From Oxalobacteraceae bacterium UBA6018 (lineage in GTDB: Bacteria; Pseudomonadota; Gammaproteobacteria; Burkholderiales; Burkholderiaceae_D): DNA of 42,485 nt. The number at the start of each line of letters is the position of its first letter. Within the stretch, counting starts at the first letter, position 1. The stretch is taken from contig DIZW01000027.1 of NCBI GenBank assembly GCA_002428015.1, positions 11,524 through 54,008 of the forward strand. The letters run 5' to 3'. A model generated the notes under the pieces. That model did not search any database. It was not told the origin of the DNA and saw only the letters and a program-made list of their open reading frames with translations. The translations under genes were made by a program, and so were the position numbers. This document shows positions 24,980 to 32,788 of the stretch, one piece after another.

Positions 24980-26179
24980 TTACACCATCTCGATGGCCAT
25001 CGCGGTCGCCTCGCCGCCGCCGATGCACAGCGCGGCCACCCCGCGCTTGCCGCCGGTGCGCTTCAGGGCGCCCAGCAGGGTGACGATGATGCGCGCGCCG
25101 GAGGCGCCGATCGGGTGCCCCAGCGCGCAGGCGCCGCCGTGGATGTTGACCTTGGCGTGGGCGATGCCGAGTTCGCTCATGGCGGCCATCGGCACCACCG
25201 CGAAGGCTTCGTTGATCTCGAACAGGTCGACCCCGTCCGCGCTCCAGCCGGTCTTGGCGAACAGCTTCTTGAGCGCGCCCACCGGCGCCGTGGTGAACCA
25301 GTCCGGCTCCTGCGAGAAGGTGGCGTGGCCGACGATGCTGGCCAGCGGCGTGAGGCCGAGCGCGCGCGCCTTGGACGCGCGCATGAGCACCAGCGCGGCG
25401 GCGCCGTCGTTGATCGACGAGGACGAGGCGGCCGTGACGGTGCCGTCTTTCTTGAAGGCCGGCTTGAGCGTGGGGATCTTGTCGGGCTTGGCGCGCAGCG
25501 GCCCTTCGTCGCGCTCGATGACGCTGTCGACCCCGCGCAGGCTCACCGTCACCGGCGCGATCTCCCACTTGAAGTAGCCTTCGCTGGCCGCCTCCTGGGC
25601 GCGCTTGACCGAGGCGATGGCGAACTCGTCCTGCGCCTGGCGCGTGAAGCCGTACTTGGCCGCGCACTCCTCGGCGAAGGTGCCCATCGAGCGGCCTTCG
25701 CCGGTCTTCTCGTTGCGCGAGTAGGCGTCCTCGAGGCCGTCGTACATCATGTGGTCGAGCAGCAGGCCGTGGCCGATGCGGTAGCCGCCGCGCGCCTTGG
25801 GCACCAGGTAGGGCGCGTTGGTCATCGACTCCATGCCGCCGGCGACGATGATCTCGGCGCTGCCGGCGAGCAGGCTGTCATGCGCGTAGATGGCCGCCTG
25901 CATGGCCGAGCCGCACATCTTGGACAGGGTGACCGCGCCGGTGGAGGCCGGCAGGCCGGCCTTGAGCGCGGCCTGGCGCGCGGGCGCCTGGCCCTGGCCG
26001 GCCATCAGGCAGTTGCCGAAGTAGACATGTTCGACCGCCTGCGGAGTGACGCCGGCGCGTTCGACCGCGGCGGCGATGGCCACCGCGCCGAGCGCGTTGG
26101 CCGATTGGCTGGAAAAATCGCCCTGGAACGCGCCCATGGGTGTGCGGGCGGCGCCGACGATGACGACTGGATCATTCAT
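24980..26179 (-). CDS. Acetyl-CoA C-acyltransferase (thiolase)
   Basis: A 399-residue thiolase. The nucleophile C89 lies in LSKMCGSAMQAAIYAHDSLL. The C-terminal catalytic pair is in NIHGGACALGHPIGASGARI (active His) and GVAALCIGGGEATA (active Cys). The N-terminus VVIVGAARTPMGAFQGDFSS is typical. Within a leucine-degradation operon it should cleave acetoacetyl-CoA to two acetyl-CoA, finishing the ketogenic branch after acetoacetate activation, although a broader 3-ketoacyl-CoA range is possible. The start overlaps the end of aceK by eight bases, indicating translational coupling. Confidence 0.93.
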   Translation of the reverse strand: MNDPVVIVGAARTPMGAFQGDFSSQSANALGAVAIAAAVERAGVTPQAVEHVYFGNCLMAGQGQAPARQAALKAGLPASTGAVTLSKMCGSAMQAAIYAHDSLLAGSAEIIVAGGMESMTNAPYLVPKARGGYRIGHGLLLDHMMYDGLEDAYSRNEKTGEGRSMGTFAEECAAKYGFTRQAQDEFAIASVKRAQEAASEGYFKWEIAPVTVSLRGVDSVIERDEGPLRAKPDKIPTLKPAFKKDGTVTAASSSSINDGAAALVLMRASKARALGLTPLASIVGHATFSQEPDWFTTAPVGALKKLFAKTGWSADGVDLFEINEAFAVVPMAAMSELGIAHAKVNIHGGACALGHPIGASGARIIVTLLGALKRTGGKRGVAALCIGGGEATAMAIEMV

Positions 26180-28010
26180 TATGTAAGTTCTCCAAGTAAG
26201 AAGGCTGGTAGGCCGGCGCCGGCTGGACCCCGGGCGCGGCGGCGCCGCAGTTGCGGAAGCGGATCGCCTGCGGGTAGGGGAACACGTCCTCGAGGATGCC
26301 GTCCTGGATGCGCTCTTTGCGCGTCTGCCAGAAGGCGCGCGTCAACAGGTCCGCGTGGTGCTGCATGAAATAGCGGCGGATCTTGTCGTTGCCCAGCAGG
26401 AAGGTGCCGAACTGTTCGGGAAACACGTCGTGCTTGCCGATCGAATACCAGGGCTCGGCGGCCATTTCGTCCTCCTCGTTGCGCGCGGCCGGGATGTCGC
26501 GGAAATTGCAGTCCGTGATGTACTCGATTTCGTCGTAGTCATAGAACACGACGCGGCCGTGCCGGGTGACGCCGAAGTTCTTGTACAGCATGTCTCCGGG
26601 GAAGATGTTGGCCGCCACCAGTTCCTTGATCGCGTTGCCGTACTCCACCACGCCGTGCTCGATCAGCGCGTCGTTGCCGTCGCGCTCGGCGTTGTTGAGG
26701 AAGATGTTCAGCGGTACCATGCGGCGCTCGATGTACAGGTGGCGAATGATGATGCGGTCCCCATCGTATTCGACCAGCGAAGGCGCGTAGTGTTCCAGCT
26801 CGGCGATCAATTCTTCCGAAAAGCGCTCGCGCGGGAAGGCCACGTTGGAGTATTCGAGCGTGTCGGCCATGCGGCCCACGCGGTCGTGGTTCTTCACCAG
26901 CAGGTACTTCTCCTTGATCTGGGCGCGCGTGGTTTCCTTGGGCGGCGGGAACACGTCCTTGATCACCTTGAACACGTAGGGGAAGGAGGGCAGGGCGAAC
27001 ACCAGCATCACCAGGCCGCGGATGCCGGGCGCGATCTCGAAGCGGTCCGAGGTGTGCTTGAGGTGCTGCAGGTAGTCGCGGTAGAACAGGGTCTTGCCCT
27101 GCTTCTGCAGGCCGAGGATGGTGTAGATCTCGCTGCGCGGCTTGCGCGGCAGCAGGCTGCGCAGGAATTGCACGTAGGCCGAGGGCACTTCCATGTCCAC
27201 CAGAAAATACGCGCGCGTGAACGAGAACAGGATCGTGATGTGCTCGTGGTCGAACAGCACCGTGTCGAGCACCAGCTGGCCCTGGCGGTTGTGCAGGATG
27301 GGCACCACGAACGGGTATTCGCGGTTGCCGTTGATGGCCTTGCCGACGATGTAGGCGCCCTTGTTGCGGAAGAACAGGCTCGACAGCACCTGGATCTGGT
27401 GGTTCGGTTCCACCGGGTGGTCGCCGAACAATTGCTTGACGCGCTCCTCGACCATGCTGATGTCGCGCTCGAGGTTGGCGAAGGTGGCGTTGAGCTGGAA
27501 ATTGGTGACGATGCGCTTGAGCGCGAAGTGCAGGCCGTCGACGGCCGGGTAGTACACGCGGTAGGTCGGCAGCAGCTCGTCGGTTTCCAGGTACTCGGTG
27601 GACACCACCGGACGCACGAAGATGAAATCGTTGTGGAAGTAGGTGCGGTGCAGGATGTTGCAGCACACCGAGTTGAAGAAGGTCTCGGCGCATTCCGGCT
27701 GCTTGTGGTCGGACAGCATGCCGATGTAATGGAGCTTCAGTTCGCGCCACACCTCGTCCGTCAGCTCGCTGCCGTCGTACTCGTCTTCCAGGGTCTGGAC
27801 GCACTCCTGCACCCGCTTGTCATAGAAGCCGATGCGCTCGCGCGCGGCCTGCTGGGCCACGGCCCAGGCGCCGGTCTCGAAATGGCGCTTGGCGTCCTGG
27901 CTGGCGTGGCGGAACAGGCGGTAGTGCTTGTCGAAACCGTCGAGGATGGTGCGCGCGATATCGAACGCGATCTGGGACGACAGCAGCTTGGGAAAATCAC
28001 CTCGGTTCAT
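26172..28010 (-). CDS. aceK: Isocitrate dehydrogenase kinase/phosphatase
   Basis: A 612-residue bifunctional enzyme that phosphorylates isocitrate dehydrogenase to shut it down, and reverses this, directing isocitrate to the glyoxylate bypass. The N-terminus AFDIARTILDGFDKHYRLFR, the central ALKRIVTNFQLNATFANLER, the kinase-fold segment KGAYIVGKAINGNREYPFVV, and DMLYKNFGVTRHGRVVFYDYDEIEYITD (catalytic region) are all recognisable. Length is near the family's usual ~580-610. Unlike in enterobacteria it is not next to aceA/aceB but sits between liuA and a thiolase gene. It overlaps the thiolase gene by eight bases and has a 136-bp upstream gap with its own possible -10 (TATAGAAT, minus strand) and 15-bp repeats. 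This ties bypass control to acetyl-CoA-yielding leucine catabolism. Confidence 0.96.
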   Translation of the reverse strand: MNRGDFPKLLSSQIAFDIARTILDGFDKHYRLFRHASQDAKRHFETGAWAVAQQAARERIGFYDKRVQECVQTLEDEYDGSELTDEVWRELKLHYIGMLSDHKQPECAETFFNSVCCNILHRTYFHNDFIFVRPVVSTEYLETDELLPTYRVYYPAVDGLHFALKRIVTNFQLNATFANLERDISMVEERVKQLFGDHPVEPNHQIQVLSSLFFRNKGAYIVGKAINGNREYPFVVPILHNRQGQLVLDTVLFDHEHITILFSFTRAYFLVDMEVPSAYVQFLRSLLPRKPRSEIYTILGLQKQGKTLFYRDYLQHLKHTSDRFEIAPGIRGLVMLVFALPSFPYVFKVIKDVFPPPKETTRAQIKEKYLLVKNHDRVGRMADTLEYSNVAFPRERFSEELIAELEHYAPSLVEYDGDRIIIRHLYIERRMVPLNIFLNNAERDGNDALIEHGVVEYGNAIKELVAANIFPGDMLYKNFGVTRHGRVVFYDYDEIEYITDCNFRDIPAARNEEDEMAAEPWYSIGKHDVFPEQFGTFLLGNDKIRRYFMQHHADLLTRAFWQTRKERIQDGILEDVFPYPQAIRFRNCGAAAPGVQPAPAYQPSYLENLHNE

Positions 28011-28053
28011 CGGGGTCTCGTCAGGCGAATAGGAAACTGTATTCTATAAGATA

Positions 28054-28113
28054 GGTCGGGCCGCGCACGGTCGGGCCGCGTTCGGTCGGGCCGCGCACGG
28101 TCGGGCTACCCTG
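28054..28113. repeat. 15-bp tandem repeat between aceK and liuA
   Basis: Four consecutive 15-bp units start GGTCGGGC: GGTCGGGCCGCGCAC (28054-28068), a copy ending TTC (28069-28083), an exact copy of the first (28084-28098), and a degenerate fourth (28099-28113). They fill much of the 136-bp gap upstream of the aceK start. Purpose unknown; slippage-prone. Confidence 0.85.
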
Positions 28114-28146
28114 GCCGGTCGCATGCGCCCGGGCCGCGCGCCGCGC

Positions 28147-29331
28147 CTAGCGCGTCTCGGCGAACAGCTCGCGGCCGATCAGCATGCGGCGGATCTCGCT
28201 GGTGCCCGCGCCGATCTCGTAGAGCTTGGCGTCGCGCCACAGGCGTCCCACCGGGTAGTCGTTGATGTAGCCGTTGCCGCCCAGCGCCTGGATCGCCTCG
28301 CCGGCCATCCAGGTGGCCTTCTCGGCGCTGTACAGGATCGCCCCGGCCGCGTCCTTGCGCAACTGGCGCACCGCCTCCGGGGTGGTGGCGCGGTCGCAGG
28401 CCTGGCCCACCGCGTACACGTAAGCCTTGCACGCCATCATGGTGGAGTACATGTCGGCCAGCTTGCCCTGCATCAGCTGGAATTGGCCGATCGGCTGGCC
28501 GAACTGGCTGCGCTCGTGCACGTACGGCAGCACCGCGTCCATGCAGGCGGCCATGATCCCGAGCGGGCCGCCGGAGAGCACGGTGCGCTCGAAGTCGAGC
28601 CCGGACATGAGCACGTTGACGCCCTGGCCCACGGCGCCGAGCACGTTTTCGGCCGGCACCTCGCAGTCGCGGAACACCAGCTCGCCCGTGTGCGAGCCGC
28701 GCATGCCGAGCTTGTCGAGCTTTTGCGCGACCGAAAAACCGGGGAAGCTTTTCTCGACCAGGAAGGCGGTCATGCCGCGCGCGCCGGCCTGCGGGTCGCT
28801 CTTGGCGTACACCACCAGCACGTCGGCGTCGGGGCCGTTGGTGATCCACATCTTGGTGCCGTTGAGCACCCAGCGGTCGCCCTTGAGGTCGGCCCGCAGC
28901 TGCATGCCGACCACGTCCGAGCCGGCATTGGGCTCGGACATGGCCAGGGCGCCGATGGACTGGCCCGACACCAGCTTCGGCAGGTAGTGGGCCTTCTGGC
29001 GGGCGTTGCCGTTGCGCTTGATCTGGTTGACGCACAGGTTCGAGTGGGCCCCGTAGGACAGGCCCACCGAGGCCGAGGCACGCGAGATTTCCTCCATCGC
29101 CACGATGTGGGCCAGGTAGCCCATGCGGGCGCCGCCGTACTCCTCGTCGACGGTGATGCCGAGCACGCCGAGCTGGCCCAGCTTGGGCCACAAGTCCATG
29201 GGGAACTGGTCGCTGCGGTCGATCTCGGCGGCGTGCGGCGCGATTTCCGCCGCGGCGAACTGGTGCACGGCGTCGCGCAGGGCGGCGATGTCGTCGCCGT
29301 GGTCAAAGGTCAAGCCGGGAAGGTGCAGCAT
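28147..29331 (-). CDS. liuA: Isovaleryl-CoA dehydrogenase
   Basis: A 394-residue acyl-CoA dehydrogenase converting isovaleryl-CoA to 3-methylcrotonyl-CoA, the step before MccB. The catalytic base is placed as in isovaleryl-CoA dehydrogenases: E248 in GLDFERTVLSGGPLGIMAAC. The C-terminal position that is Glu in other acyl-CoA dehydrogenases is replaced (EIGAGTSEIRRMLIGREL). Other segments: LGVLGITVDEEYGGARMGYL, SYGAHSNLCVNQIKRNGN, MSEPNAGSDVVGM and GGNGYINDYPVGRLWRDAKL. The start at 29331 (MLHLPGLTFDHGDD) matches the family; an upstream in-frame ATG at 29406 would run into the operator array. It is the first structural gene after liuR, with 155 bp between them. Confidence 0.95.
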   Translation of the reverse strand: MLHLPGLTFDHGDDIAALRDAVHQFAAAEIAPHAAEIDRSDQFPMDLWPKLGQLGVLGITVDEEYGGARMGYLAHIVAMEEISRASASVGLSYGAHSNLCVNQIKRNGNARQKAHYLPKLVSGQSIGALAMSEPNAGSDVVGMQLRADLKGDRWVLNGTKMWITNGPDADVLVVYAKSDPQAGARGMTAFLVEKSFPGFSVAQKLDKLGMRGSHTGELVFRDCEVPAENVLGAVGQGVNVLMSGLDFERTVLSGGPLGIMAACMDAVLPYVHERSQFGQPIGQFQLMQGKLADMYSTMMACKAYVYAVGQACDRATTPEAVRQLRKDAAGAILYSAEKATWMAGEAIQALGGNGYINDYPVGRLWRDAKLYEIGAGTSEIRRMLIGRELFAETR

Positions 29332-29377
29332 GGACGTCCTCGCAAGGTCGGTGGCGGATGGCGAAATGATAGCGCTG

Positions 29378-29437
29378 TTTGACGTTAACGTAAACGTAAA
29401 GCGCAAACGTCAGCGCAAACGTCAAGCACAAACGTAT
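29378..29437. promoter_or_regulatory. LiuR operator and half-site array upstream of liuA
   Basis: Six ACGT cores begin at 29382, 29388, 29394, 29407, 29419 and 29432. The first three, at 6-bp steps, form the main site (TTGACGTTAACGTAAA is 14/16 palindromic). The remaining three lie at 12-13-bp steps in direct repeats of GCGCAAACGTCA (29401-29412 and 29413-29424, identical) plus a degenerate third. The array starts 47 bp upstream of the liuA start and ends 50 bp before the liuR stop. Confidence 0.75.
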
Positions 29438-29486
29438 AGCGGCACGGCGCAGGCCCCGGCAAAGCGCCCAGCCTGGCGGGCCCGGG

Positions 29487-29891
29487 TCAGGCCACGGGCG
29501 CCTTGTCGCTGCCGTGTTCGGCCAGCATACGCTTGCATTCCTCCTCGTGGGCGGCGATTTCCGACAGCGCCATCGCGATATCGTCGCGCTGCTGCTCGAG
29601 CGTCTCGCGCTGCTTGGCCAGCACGCCCAGGAAGCGGTTCATCTGCGCCACGGTGTCCTTGGGCGACTCGTACATGTCCACGATGCTCTTGATCTCGGAC
29701 AGGGTCAAGCCCAGGCGCTTGCCGCGCAGGGTCAGCTTGAGGCGGGTCCGGTCGCGCGCGCTGTACACGCGGCTGCGCCCGCCCGCGCCTTCCCGCGACG
29801 GGCTCAGCAAGCCCTGGTCCTCGTAGAAGCGGATGGCGCGCGCGGTGAGGTCGAATTCGCGCGCCAGTTCGGCGATGGTGTAGGTGGGCAT
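29487..29891 (-). CDS. liuR: MerR-family regulator of leucine/isovalerate utilisation
   Basis: A 134-residue MerR-type regulator. The N-terminal helix-turn-helix and wing read YTIAELAREFDLTARAIRFY and EDQGLLSPSREG, followed by RVYSARDRTRLKLTLRGKRL and GLTLSEIKSIVDMYES. The C-terminal ~50 residues form the dimer coiled coil (RFLGVLAKQRETLEQQRDDI). No metal-binding cysteines are present, consistent with an acyl-CoA-type effector as described for LiuR. It is the promoter-proximal gene before liuA. A palindromic site 60 bp upstream of its start suggests autoregulation. Confidence 0.92.
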   Translation of the reverse strand: MPTYTIAELAREFDLTARAIRFYEDQGLLSPSREGAGGRSRVYSARDRTRLKLTLRGKRLGLTLSEIKSIVDMYESPKDTVAQMNRFLGVLAKQRETLEQQRDDIAMALSEIAAHEEECKRMLAEHGSDKAPVA

Positions 29892-29950
29892 GCTGCTGTC
29901 TCGAAAGTGGGGGGCGGCCGCAATCGCTTAGAATGGGGCGCGGCTTGTCG

Positions 29951-29966
29951 TTTACGTCAACGTCAA
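29951..29966. promoter_or_regulatory. Candidate LiuR operator between liuR and the MBL-fold gene
   Basis: TTTACGTCAACGTCAA is a partial palindrome (12 of 16) with two ACGT cores 6 bp apart. Read on the minus strand, ACGTTGACGTAAACGACAA matches the mccB site at 17 of 19 positions. It lies 60 bp before the liuR start and 54 bp before the divergent MBL-fold hydrolase start, so it may control both. Confidence 0.65.
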
Positions 29967-30020
29967 TGCCGGCGTCAATTGTAACGCGCCCTTTGCCTTC
30001 CCGAACACGAAAGATGGCCC

Positions 30021-31070
30021 ATGAACGCACTCGAATCCCAGCTCGACTATCCACTCGGCGACACCATCCCCGCGCCCGGCGCGGTGCACGCCCTGGCGCC
30101 CGGCGTCGGCTGGCTGCGCATGCCGCTGCCGTTCGCGCTCGACCACATCAACCTGTGGCTGCTGGGCGACGAGGTGGAGGGGCGAGCGGGCCAGAGCGTG
30201 GTCGATTGCGGGGCCGCCACCGACCCCACGCGCGCGGCCTGGGAGCAGGTGTTCACCGGCGCCATGGCCGGCCAGGATCTGCTGCGGGTGCTCGCCACCC
30301 ATTGCCACCCCGACCATGTGGGCCTGTCGGACTGGCTGTGCCGCCGCTTCGACGCGGCGTTCTGGATCAGCGCCGGCGAATACGGCTTCGCGCGCATGAT
30401 GTCGGCCGGCCTGCCGGGCGTGGACGGCCCCTCGGCCATCCCGCATTTCGAGCGCCACGGCCTGCGCGCGCCGGAGCTGGCGCGCATGGGCGAGCGGCGC
30501 AACTATTACCCCTCGCTGGTGCCGGCCGTGCCGCACGCCTACACCCGCCTGCGCGACGGCCAGCTGGTGCGCATCGGCGCGCATCGGTGGCGCGTCATCG
30601 CCGGCTTCGGCCATTCGCCCGAGCACGCTTCGCTGTATTGCGCGGCCTTGAACATGCTCATCTCGGGCGACATGGTGCTGCCGCGCATCTCCACCAATGT
30701 GTCGGTGTTCGCGGTCGAGCCGGAGGGCAACCCCTTGCAGCTCTACCTCGATTCGCTGGGTCGCTTTGCCGACTTGCCCGAGGACACGCTGGTGCTGCCC
30801 TCGCACGGCAAGCCCTTCCGTGGCCTGCACACGCGCATCACCCAGTTGCGCGAGCATCACACGGCGCGCCTGGCCGAGGTGGTGCAAGCCTGCGCCGCGC
30901 CCCAGAGCGCGGCCGACATCGTGCCGCTCATGTTCCGGCGCCCGCTGGACGCCCACCAGCTCAGCTTCGCACTGGGCGAAGCCCTGGCTCACCTGCACAA
31001 GCTGTGGGCCGACGGCATCTTGCGACGCGAAACCGGGACTGACGGCGTCATCCGCTTCCATCTGATCTAG
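30021..31070 (+). CDS. MBL-fold metallo-hydrolase with C-terminal winged-helix-like region
   Basis: A 349-residue metallo-beta-lactamase-fold hydrolase. The zinc motif is H94-C-H96-P-D98-H99 (LATHCHPDHVGLSDWL), followed by VIAGFGHSPEHASLYCA, LISGDMVLP and VLPSHGKPFRGLHTRI, giving the complete ligand set. The C-terminal part (DIVPLMFRRPLDAHQLSFAL onwards) resembles the small helical domain of the LACTB2-like branch. The substrate is unknown; thioester or lactone hydrolysis is plausible. The gene is transcribed divergently from liuR and shares a candidate LiuR operator, so it may be an accessory part of acyl-CoA catabolism, for example a thioesterase (inference). Confidence 0.88.
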   Translation: MNALESQLDYPLGDTIPAPGAVHALAPGVGWLRMPLPFALDHINLWLLGDEVEGRAGQSVVDCGAATDPTRAAWEQVFTGAMAGQDLLRVLATHCHPDHVGLSDWLCRRFDAAFWISAGEYGFARMMSAGLPGVDGPSAIPHFERHGLRAPELARMGERRNYYPSLVPAVPHAYTRLRDGQLVRIGAHRWRVIAGFGHSPEHASLYCAALNMLISGDMVLPRISTNVSVFAVEPEGNPLQLYLDSLGRFADLPEDTLVLPSHGKPFRGLHTRITQLREHHTARLAEVVQACAAPQSAADIVPLMFRRPLDAHQLSFALGEALAHLHKLWADGILRRETGTDGVIRFHLI

Positions 31071-31201
31071 ACCAAACTCCGTGGTCGTGCGGGACCCGGC
31101 GCGCCCCCCGGCGGCTTAGACTCAGTGCGCATCCCCACAGAGTGGACGGCGCGCACGGACGCTTCTTTGACGCAATAGAATTGTGGTATTTTGTGTGCGT
31201 A

Positions 31202-31288
31202 ATTTCTATTGAGAAATATCAACAATAATCACGCAATTGTTACGTAAAGTTGCTCTATTGTCACACTCGGTCTCTAGTTCCGAGAGAC
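31202..31288. promoter_or_regulatory. AT-rich leader with inverted repeats upstream of the HTH regulator
   Basis: Three inverted repeats follow each other: ATTTCT-ATTG-AGAAAT (31202-31217), AACAAT-N9-ATTGTT (31221-31241) and GTCTCT-N7-AGAGAC (31270-31288). Just upstream, TTGACG (31167) and an extended -10-like TGGTATTTT (31184-31192) may be a promoter, though the 14-bp gap is short. The stretch is far more AT-rich than the surroundings. Autorepression by the downstream HTH protein is a reasonable guess. Confidence 0.4.
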
Positions 31289-31323
31289 TGACTTTCATGT
31301 CGTTGCGTGAAATAGTGCCACCC

Positions 31324-31731
31324 ATGAATTCATCTAACGAACGGGAAAACTTTAGCGAACGCCTACAACAGGCGCTGAAGAACGCCCATTACTCCCCTGA
31401 TAGCCCGACCCGCCTCGCGCGGGAATTTAATATTCGCTTCGAAGGGAGACCTATTACCGTGCACGCTGCTAGGAAGTGGCTCGTCGGAGAGGCCATTCCG
31501 ACCCAGGAAAAATTGCGCATGATCGCACAGTGGCTGGGGGTGCCGGCCGAGTGGCTGCGTTTCGGCGGCCCCGAGGGCGAGGCCGCCAACGCGGAAGGCG
31601 CGGGCAGCGTGGCGCGGTTTGAGTCCGCCGATGTTAAATTAATTGCCGATTTGCAGAGATTAGATGAGCATCATCGGCAAATTGCACGCGAATTTATTCG
31701 TATGCTGGTGAGGATTAATCACCAAAAGTAA
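31324..31731 (+). CDS. Small helix-turn-helix regulator, XRE/CI-like
   Basis: A 135-residue protein beginning MNSSNERENFSERLQQALKN. The region LAREFNIRFEGRPITVHAAR and KWLVGEAIPTQEKLRMIAQW has the spacing of a lambda-repressor-like helix-turn-helix, followed by LGVPAEWLRFGG. The C-terminal ~60 residues (DVKLIADLQRLDEHHRQIAR) look like a helical dimerisation segment. I recognise this as a type common in Massilia and relatives but with no known target. Alternative in-frame starts are at 31297 and 31237, and no ribosome-binding site clearly decides between them. GC content is lower at both ends of the gene than in its neighbours. Confidence 0.8.
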   Translation: MNSSNERENFSERLQQALKNAHYSPDSPTRLAREFNIRFEGRPITVHAARKWLVGEAIPTQEKLRMIAQWLGVPAEWLRFGGPEGEAANAEGAGSVARFESADVKLIADLQRLDEHHRQIAREFIRMLVRINHQK

Positions 31732-31975
31732 CAAAATGATGTGATTTATGCGTTGTTGACCTTGTCGCGGAAGTAACACATTCCCCGTCTTTTCCTCGCT
31801 TGACGATTTCCTGTGGCAAGTCGGCTAAACTGGTGCACAATGGAATGCATCAAGCCCGCTCCCGTCAAACTCTGGCGCTATCGTGCTGCAGTCCAGCCCG
31901 ATCATGAGCCATAATCGACGCAGCAGCCGCAGTCTTGTCAACTTGTTACACAGCAAAGCCGAGGAATCACTGCTT

Positions 31976-32146
31976 ATGAAAAGTAACTACAGCAATACCG
32001 CGCAACTGAAGGATTTGATGACGGTTCCTCCCATGACCGCCGCCCAGCATGCCGAAGTGATGCGCAAGCGCATCCAGCACCGCCGGATGGTCGAGGAAGC
32101 GAAGGAATTAAAGAAGGCCGACAGCTGGCAGTTCGACAAGCGCTAG
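31976..32146 (+). CDS. Small conserved-looking hypothetical protein (56 residues)
   Basis: A 56-residue highly charged protein (MKSNYSNTAQLKDLMTVPPM, then a Lys/Arg/Glu-rich helix RKRIQHRRMVEEAKELKKAD, ending SWQFDKR). It has no signal peptide or membrane segment. The helix could bind nucleic acid or a partner protein, but I do not recognise a family. A longer frame from 31883 exists, but its first 31 residues look non-coding, and GAGGAA precedes the ATG at 31976. The 244-bp gap upstream holds no other gene that I can support. Confidence 0.55.
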   Translation: MKSNYSNTAQLKDLMTVPPMTAAQHAEVMRKRIQHRRMVEEAKELKKADSWQFDKR

Positions 32147-32191
32147 CGGCCGCGGCGGCGTGGCGCGCCAGGCGCTGAGCCGATCCGGGTT

Positions 32192-32788
32192 TTACTCGTC
32201 GGTGGCCGGTTTCATGCCGGCCCAGCGTGGCGCCAGCGCGTGCTCCACGCCCAACAGGTCGATCACGCGGGCCACCGTGTGATCGACCATCTCCTCGATG
32301 CTGGCCGGGCGGTGGTAAAAGCTCGGCAGCGGCGGAAACACGATTCCCCCCATCTCCGTGACGGTCGTCATATTGCGCAGGTGCGCCAGGTTGAACGGGG
32401 TTTCGCGCACCATCAGCACCAGCCGGCGCCGCTCCTTGAGCACCACGTCGGCGGCGCGCGCGATCAGGTTGTCCGACAGGCCGTGGGCCACCGCCGCCAG
32501 GGTCTTCATGGAACACGGCGCGATCACCATGCCGTCGGACTGGAACGAGCCGCTGGCGATGGACGCGCCGACATCGCGGTTTTTATGCACCACATGGGCC
32601 AGCGCCTCGACGTCGCGGCGCTGCAGGTCCAGTTCCTGGTGCAGGGTGAGGGCCGCGGCGTCCGACACCACCAGGTGGGTCTCGACGCCGGGCGTGGCCG
32701 ACAATTGCGCCAGCAGGCGCACGCCGTACACCGCGCCGGTGGCGCCGGTGATGGCGACCACCAGCCGGCGCGCGGGGCGATCAGCCAT
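32192..32788 (-). CDS. ubiX: Flavin prenyltransferase
   Basis: A 198-residue enzyme that makes prenylated FMN from FMN and dimethylallyl phosphate, the cofactor of UbiD-type decarboxylases in ubiquinone synthesis. Typical segments: LVVAITGATGAVYGVRLLAQ (flavin-binding loop), GSFQSDGMVIAPCSMKTLAA (the APCSMKT signature), LIARAADVVLKERRRLVLMV and ETPFNLAHLRNM. Length is normal for the family. The start overlaps the stop of grxD by eight bases, so it is co-transcribed with tex and grxD or with grxD alone. No ubiD is adjacent in this window. Confidence 0.95.
   Translation of the reverse strand: MADRPARRLVVAITGATGAVYGVRLLAQLSATPGVETHLVVSDAAALTLHQELDLQRRDVEALAHVVHKNRDVGASIASGSFQSDGMVIAPCSMKTLAAVAHGLSDNLIARAADVVLKERRRLVLMVRETPFNLAHLRNMTTVTEMGGIVFPPLPSFYHRPASIEEMVDHTVARVIDLLGVEHALAPRWAGMKPATDE

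Noticed and set aside
31239..31248. TGTTACGTAAAG as a fourth LiuR site
   Set aside because: Only one ACGT core is present and the surrounding bases do not match the other three sites.
31800..31831. TTGACG and TAAACT as a promoter for the 56-residue protein
   Set aside because: The 20-bp spacing is too long for a standard sigma-70 promoter.
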